The notes below the pieces were generated by a model. That model was not told where the DNA came from. It did no database searches and saw nothing but the letters and a program-made list of their open reading frames with translations. This document shows, in pieces, positions 7,020 to 10,506 of a stretch of 10,506 nucleotides of DNA. Numbering within the stretch: position 1 is the first letter of the stretch; every line of letters begins with the position of its first letter. Source of the DNA: Candidatus Obscuribacterales bacterium (GTDB taxonomy: Bacteria > Cyanobacteriota > Vampirovibrionia > Obscuribacterales > Obscuribacteraceae); contig JAKFVJ010000460.1 in NCBI GenBank assembly GCA_021732245.1, forward strand, positions 1 through 10,506. Direction: 5' to 3'. The translations under genes were made by a program, and so were the position numbers.

Positions 7020-7049
7020 TTGACATTTTGTATGACAAAAGTATACAAT
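7020..7049 (+). promoter_or_regulatory. Promoter with operator-like spacer for the toxin-antitoxin operon
   Basis: A perfect TTGACA (7020-7025) is followed after 18 bases by TACAAT (7044-7049). The spacer holds a 5-bp inverted repeat, TTTTG/CAAAA around TATGA (7026-7040), and the words TGTATGAC (7029-7036) and GTAT (7041-7044) shared with the promoter of the paralogous RHH gene at 487-515. RHH antitoxins commonly repress their own promoters, so this is the likely operator. Confidence 0.7.
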
Positions 7050-7064
7050 TGTAGGAGAAGTTCT

Positions 7065-7331
7065 ATTTTTACCTTCAATCACGATAGCTTGACACGCCAC
7101 AATGTGACGACTGATGAAATCTATCAAGCGTTGGCCGATCCGGCTGTTCTTCCCGTGGACGAAGAACCAAACAGAGACGACAACCCAAGAGTCATGTGGA
7201 TTGGACAAACTGAAACCAACAGACTACTAGAAATTGGCATTGAGTACATAGATGGCAAATTCGACTTCATTTACCATGCAAATAATGCTCAAGCAAAATA
7301 CAAACAAGCTTATTACCAAAGGAATTTATAG
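7065..7331 (+). CDS. BrnT-like toxin (RelE-fold RNase type), probable AUU start
   Basis: The protein from FTFNHDSLTRHNVTTDEIYQ onward has the BrnT pattern: an aromatic-rich first strand, RHNVTTDEI, ALADPAVLPVD, then PRVMWIGQTETNRLLEI and a final IYHANNAQAKYKQAY. BrnT toxins are RelE-like ribonucleases that stop translation and are neutralised by a DNA-binding antitoxin, here the gene immediately downstream. Start choice is unusual. In-frame TTG 7011 and ATG 7032 overlap the promoter, lack ribosome binding sites and add residues not expected of BrnT. ATT at 7065 has AGGAG (7053-7057) seven bases upstream and places the FTFNHD strand at the very N-terminus, giving 88 residues. If AUU is not used, ATG 7032 (99 residues) is the fallback. 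The stop TAG abuts the antitoxin ATG. Toxin family assignment is likely but based on pattern only. Confidence 0.7.
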   Translation: MFTFNHDSLTRHNVTTDEIYQALADPAVLPVDEEPNRDDNPRVMWIGQTETNRLLEIGIEYIDGKFDFIYHANNAQAKYKQAYYQRNL

Positions 7332-7685
7332 ATGAAGAAATCGAAAAAGATGAGCGATGAGGAGTTAGCCCGCAGAAAAATGCTAACCATTAAAAACGCA
7401 CGGGCTGAACTCGTCAAAAGTGGCATAGTCCAATTTCGCATTGAGCCGGAGAAATTGGAGATTCTATATGATCTTGCTGACTCTAAGAAGGTTCGTATCA
7501 GTTCTCTGGTACGCGACTGGGTAAACGAGCGCATGCATATCGAACAATCAAAAGGCCGCAAGACTAAGCAATGCGATCATTACCTAGAAGAGCATCTCTC
7601 TAACTTATTTGTCAAAGAAAAAATTGATTCGCTAGAGCAACGAATAGCAGACCTTGAATCAGGCAAGCAAAGCCGTTCGAAGTGA
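7332..7685 (+). CDS. RHH (CopG-like) antitoxin partner of the BrnT-like toxin
   Basis: This 117-residue protein starts directly after the toxin stop (TAGATG), with AAGGAA (7319-7324) as ribosome binding site, so the two are one operon in the toxin-then-antitoxin order typical of brnTA. A basic N-terminus is followed by an RHH core: strand VQFRI at about 33-37, helix A at about 39-51 and helix B at about 54-68 (SSLVRDWVNERM). A predicted coiled-coil tail lies at about 92-110 (VKEKIDSLEQRIADLES). It should dimerise, bind the toxin and repress the promoter at 7020-7049. It is not a textbook BrnA sequence but fits the role. It is the intact paralogue of the RHH gene at 99-443. Its stop is two bases from the end of the convergent dehydrogenase gene. 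Confidence 0.8.
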   Translation: MKKSKKMSDEELARRKMLTIKNARAELVKSGIVQFRIEPEKLEILYDLADSKKVRISSLVRDWVNERMHIEQSKGRKTKQCDHYLEEHLSNLFVKEKIDSLEQRIADLESGKQSRSK

Positions 7686-7687
7686 CT

Positions 7688-8470
7688 CTAAATTATCTTG
7701 TGATTGAATTTGCGCGTGACGTACGCTGAGAGTTTAAACGGTGTGATTCGGCTTGCTAACGCCAATATCTTGTTTTGGACACCGATAACGACCAAGTCCT
7801 CGCCTGCATTAAAGCCATCGTAGGCTTGCTTTGCCACAGGACCAACATCCATTACCAACGGGCTATTGAATATGCTGCCTTTGGCAACATTTGCACGCTC
7901 CCCGAAGCCCGTCTTAGTTGGTCCAGGACAGACACAGGTGACTTGGATACCCGCGTCCCCTAACTCGTTGGCAAGGGCGGAGGAAAGGGAAAGGACATAA
8001 GCTTTGGTCGCGTAGTAGACAGCCATATATGGACCGGGTGAGAAAGCTGCCACGGAGGCTATGTTCATTATCCCTCCGGACTTTCTCTTGACCATCGCCG
8101 GAACCAGACGGTACGTCAATTCCGTGAGAGCCGAGATATTTACATTTATCTGATCCAGCTGCGTCCGGAAGTCAATTTCAGCAAACTTGCCACTAGCACC
8201 AAAACCGGCATTGTTGACCAATACATCGACGTGTAGCTTATGTTTTTTTAGTTCAGAATGAAGGTCGGAAATTTCAGATGGCTGAGTGAGGTCAACCCCG
8301 AATACCTTTGCCTTTATGCCGTTTTTCTCGCTTAGTTCTGCCGCCAATTCGTCTAACACATCCACTCGGCGAGCAACCAAAACTAGGTTACAATGATCTC
8401 CTGCAAACAGTTTCGCCAGTTCTTTCCCGATTCCGGAGGAAGCACCTGTGATTAATACTGTTTTGTTCAT
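7688..8470 (-). CDS. Short-chain dehydrogenase/reductase (classical SDR)
   Basis: This 260-residue NAD(P)-dependent oxidoreductase has a Rossmann fold. The cofactor loop TGASSGIG is at 8-15, with RR at 34-35 suggesting NADP preference. NNAG is at 86-89, a catalytic Asn lies in INVN at 108-111, Ser139 is in NIASVAAF, and the Tyr152-Lys156 pair is in YYATK. CPGPTKTGF at 181-189 follows. All catalytic residues are present. The substrate cannot be named; the sequence resembles the DltE/YqjQ-type SDRs acting on ketones or acyl groups. An upstream in-frame start at 8524 adds 18 residues, but ATG 8470 has AGGAG five bases upstream and begins exactly at the Rossmann strand (MNKTVLITG), so it is preferred. 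The gene is convergent with the toxin-antitoxin operon and divergent from the hydrolase at 8701. Confidence 0.93.
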   Translation of the reverse strand: MNKTVLITGASSGIGKELAKLFAGDHCNLVLVARRVDVLDELAAELSEKNGIKAKVFGVDLTQPSEISDLHSELKKHKLHVDVLVNNAGFGASGKFAEIDFRTQLDQINVNISALTELTYRLVPAMVKRKSGGIMNIASVAAFSPGPYMAVYYATKAYVLSLSSALANELGDAGIQVTCVCPGPTKTGFGERANVAKGSIFNSPLVMDVGPVAKQAYDGFNAGEDLVVIGVQNKILALASRITPFKLSAYVTRKFNHKII

Positions 8471-8611
8471 GCGATCTCCTGACAGGCTCAACAGCCAATT
8501 ACTACTGGTGTCACCCGCAGGCATTTATCAACATATTGACAGCGTTGAAGGTAGCCCTGCAATTCCATTCTATCTCTTCTAATCCCAAGGTGGCGGATAA
8601 CGAAACAATCT

Positions 8612-8640
8612 TTGATACATACGACCGACTAGTGCATATA
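8612..8640 (+). promoter_or_regulatory. Weak possible promoter for the exported hydrolase
   Basis: TTGATA (8612-8617) and CATATA (8635-8640) are separated by 17 bases, about 60 bases before the start codon. The -35 is good and the -10 poor. I see nothing else distinct in the 230-base region between the divergent dehydrogenase and hydrolase genes. Confidence 0.25.
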
Positions 8641-8700
8641 GCAACTTGGGTCGTGGAATGAAACAAAAGCGTCAGAAACTTTACTTTCATGGAATCCACT

Positions 8701-9759
8701 ATGAAGATAATGAACACATTCAATTTGAAAAACTTACTAGCGGCTGGTATCAGTCTAGTAACTTTGGCTGGAATTCAATTTTCAGCACCAAGTGCTATGG
8801 CAGCCGGCAGCCCTATTCGTGGCGAAATTAATGAATCTCTATTTGGCGATCTTCATTTACCCATGTATGTTTGGTCAAAAGGAATTAGTGATCCAAATGC
8901 CATTATTGTGGCGATACACGGCGGCTGCTTGCACGGCAAGACCTTTGAAGCGTTAGGCGAAGCATTATCATCCAAAAATGTAATGGTTGTATCAACGGAC
9001 TTGCGCGGTTACGGCAAGTGGTACTACGAAGATTTTGGTGGTCAGTACAACAAAACATTCCACTACAAGCAAAGCAAGAAAGACTTGGCGTTAATAGTGA
9101 CTAGGCTGAAAGAAGCATATCCAGGCGTGCCTGTTTATTTTATCGGTGAAAGCTTGGGCGCCAACATGAGCTTACATATGATTGGCGACTACAAGCACCT
9201 AGCAGATGGCGCCATTCTTTGCAGCACTTATTCGCTGCCGAGATTTTACTTTAGACCCTATATGATACTTAGCGCTGTGCAGTTTTTGCACCATCCATTC
9301 AGCCAGCAGAGCATGGTACCTTACATCAAATCTCGCCTCTCAGACACAAAACAATTCTCACTTCAGCATCTTGCCGATCCAATGGCAAGAGATCACCAGA
9401 CGATGAAAGAAATGTTTCAGAGCATGAATGTCAACCGTCATGGAAAATACTTTGCCACGCAAATCCCGGCTGACTCGTCAGTCCTAATGGTGCATGGCGA
9501 GCGCGATAAGCTTTGCGCACTTTGGTCCACAAAAAGACTTTTTGCCAAGATCCCAGCACACGATAAGACCTTTGCTGTAATTCCAAAGCGCGGACACTTA
9601 CTAGTGGAGACACCAGTGTTGCGACCGGAAGTACTGGAAGTATTAGGGCACTGGTTGGACACTCATTCCAAATCAGCACCTCAATATCAGCATGCAATTT
9701 CGGCACCAAATCATGTTGGTCATGCTGAGCCTTCGATGGAAGAAATCAGCCTCAACTAG
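8701..9759 (+). CDS. Exported alpha/beta hydrolase (serine hydrolase, lipase/esterase-like)
   Basis: This 352-residue protein begins with a signal peptide: MKIMNTFNLKN, a hydrophobic stretch (LLAAGISLVTLAGI) and a likely cleavage after AMA, near residue 34. The mature enzyme is an alpha/beta hydrolase of the Hydrolase_4/monoacylglycerol-lipase type. It has an oxyanion loop HGGCLHGKTF, then VVSTDLRGYGK and nucleophile Ser in GESLGAN (about residue 151). The acid Asp lies in VHGERDKL (about 269) and the His in KRGHLLVE (about 299). The triad is complete, so an active extracytoplasmic esterase or lipase is likely; the substrate is unknown. The C-terminal 30 residues (after HWLDTHSK) are low-complexity and His/Pro-rich. 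Start choice: ATG 8701 has GGAA six bases upstream; ATG 8689 and 8710 are alternatives. The stop codon overlaps that of the convergent gene. Confidence 0.88.
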   Translation: MKIMNTFNLKNLLAAGISLVTLAGIQFSAPSAMAAGSPIRGEINESLFGDLHLPMYVWSKGISDPNAIIVAIHGGCLHGKTFEALGEALSSKNVMVVSTDLRGYGKWYYEDFGGQYNKTFHYKQSKKDLALIVTRLKEAYPGVPVYFIGESLGANMSLHMIGDYKHLADGAILCSTYSLPRFYFRPYMILSAVQFLHHPFSQQSMVPYIKSRLSDTKQFSLQHLADPMARDHQTMKEMFQSMNVNRHGKYFATQIPADSSVLMVHGERDKLCALWSTKRLFAKIPAHDKTFAVIPKRGHLLVETPVLRPEVLEVLGHWLDTHSKSAPQYQHAISAPNHVGHAEPSMEEISLN

Positions 9760-10506
9760 CTCGGAGCAGCAATAAACTCTCGGATATGCCGATTAACCAA
9801 TGCCGATTGCTCGTGAATAACCCAATGCGTGCCATCCGGAATTCGCTTTAGACTAAGATTTGGAACAAACTTCTCCAACCCATTAAGATTGCCTGGCAGC
9901 AAGGCTGTATCTTTTTCTCCCCAAATAACCAGCGTAGGCACTGTCACCTCTAGGTCTCTGGGCGATGGAGCCTTGCCGAACAATTTGAACATTTGACGCG
10001 CGAATGCTTTGTAGTAGTTCAATCCACCTGCCAGCGCGCCCGGCTGAGACCAAGCCGACAAGTACATTTGCTTTTCGGTATCAGAAAACATTTCCGGCTT
10101 AGCCGACTTTTCAAATACCGCTGTCTTCAGTCGCGCGTAGTTATTTGCTTTCAACACCGCTTCACCTAGACCGCTAGCAAATAAGGCCATGTAGCTACTG
10201 GCTTTTCTTTGCTGGGGATTGGTTTTCAGTTCCCGCAAAAATGTCGCCGGATGTGGAGCATTTATGATGACCAGCTTCTCCAAACATTCCGGATAGGTTA
10301 TGGCAAAATTCCAGGCAACTGCTCCACCCCAGTCATGAGCAACAAGAATTGCTTTTTGTCCATGACTGTAATGATCGACTAGTGCTTTCACATCCGCGAC
10401 TAAATGCGGCATCATGTATTCACTCACCTGCCTAGGCTTATCGGAAAGATTGTAGCCGCGCATGTCAGGCGCCACCGCCAGGAAATCATGACCGAACTCA
10501 ATCAGC
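9756..10506 (-). CDS. Alpha/beta hydrolase, epoxide-hydrolase-like (5' end outside window)
   Basis: About 249 C-terminal residues are present; the frame is open to the right edge (LIEFGHDFLAVAPDMRGYNL), so the start lies beyond the window and the GTG at 10475 is an internal valine codon. APDMRGYNLSDKP, then VAHDWGGAVAWNFA, place an aspartate nucleophile in HDWGG, as in epoxide hydrolases and haloalkane dehalogenases. The acid Asp is in VIWGEKDTALLP and the catalytic His in PDGTHWVIHEQ near the end. The cap region (about 110-170) contains the LSAWSQPGALAGGLNYY stretch common in soluble epoxide hydrolases. A cytoplasmic hydrolase of epoxides or related small molecules is likely. The N-terminal HGxP oxyanion motif is outside the window. 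Its TAG and that of the convergent hydrolase share the palindrome CTAG. Confidence 0.9.
   Translation of the reverse strand, partial: LIEFGHDFLAVAPDMRGYNLSDKPRQVSEYMMPHLVADVKALVDHYSHGQKAILVAHDWGGAVAWNFAITYPECLEKLVIINAPHPATFLRELKTNPQQRKASSYMALFASGLGEAVLKANNYARLKTAVFEKSAKPEMFSDTEKQMYLSAWSQPGALAGGLNYYKAFARQMFKLFGKAPSPRDLEVTVPTLVIWGEKDTALLPGNLNGLEKFVPNLSLKRIPDGTHWVIHEQSALVNRHIREFIAAPS

Noticed and set aside
8471..8524. N-terminal extension of the short-chain dehydrogenase from a start at 8524
   Set aside because: The ATG at 8470 has a strong ribosome binding site and begins at the Rossmann strand; the 18 extra residues have no family counterpart.

Overview
This looks like an ordinary bacterial chromosome segment of moderate GC content (judged by eye, not measured), with housekeeping genes interspersed with accessory defence, toxin-antitoxin and mobile DNA. 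The best guess for the host is a non-photosynthetic relative of Cyanobacteria (Vampirovibrionota/Melainabacteria, for example Obscuribacterales). This rests mainly on the 435-residue winged-helix/membrane protein at 1752-3059, which resembles, from memory, a hypothetical family conserved in cyanobacteria. The guess is tentative.

Layout. (i) 1-127: the left end of an IS3-type insertion sequence on the minus strand, comprising an IS-like end and the first codons of orfA. It appears to have inserted into the 3' end of a ribbon-helix-helix (RHH) antitoxin-like gene (99-443, minus). (ii) 444-552: a short divergent promoter region, then a YhcG/DUF1016 PDDEXK nuclease gene (553-1626, plus). (iii) 1752-4861, minus: lepA (elongation factor 4) followed by the membrane protein gene in a TAATG stop/start overlap, so they are probably translationally coupled. 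(iv) 4996-6945, plus: a bifunctional homocysteine S-methyltransferase/methylenetetrahydrofolate reductase, divergent from lepA across a 134-base spacer that carries a perfect 10-bp inverted repeat. (v) 7065-7685, plus: a complete two-gene toxin-antitoxin module, a BrnT-like toxin and an RHH antitoxin paralogous to the one at 99-443. (vi) 7688-8470, minus: a short-chain dehydrogenase. (vii) 8701-9759, plus: an exported alpha/beta hydrolase. (viii) 9756-10506, minus: an epoxide-hydrolase-like alpha/beta hydrolase that runs off the window.

The most interesting observation links regions (i) and (v). The two RHH genes are paralogues, and their promoters are also related: both read ATACTTGA, a short gap, TGTATGAC, four bases, GTAT(T)ACAATT, laid over TTGAxx/TACAAT hexamers spaced 17 or 18 bases apart. 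At 7020 this promoter drives toxin then antitoxin. At 487-515 it drives an antitoxin alone, next to a divergent nuclease gene, and the antitoxin tail has apparently been replaced by IS sequence. Other points worth a check are a probable AUU start codon for the toxin, a 13-bp-arm perfect palindrome inside the nuclease gene, and an internal duplication of the winged-helix domain in the lepA-linked membrane protein. No CRISPR array, rRNA or tRNA was recognised, and no intergenic gap exceeds 300 bases.
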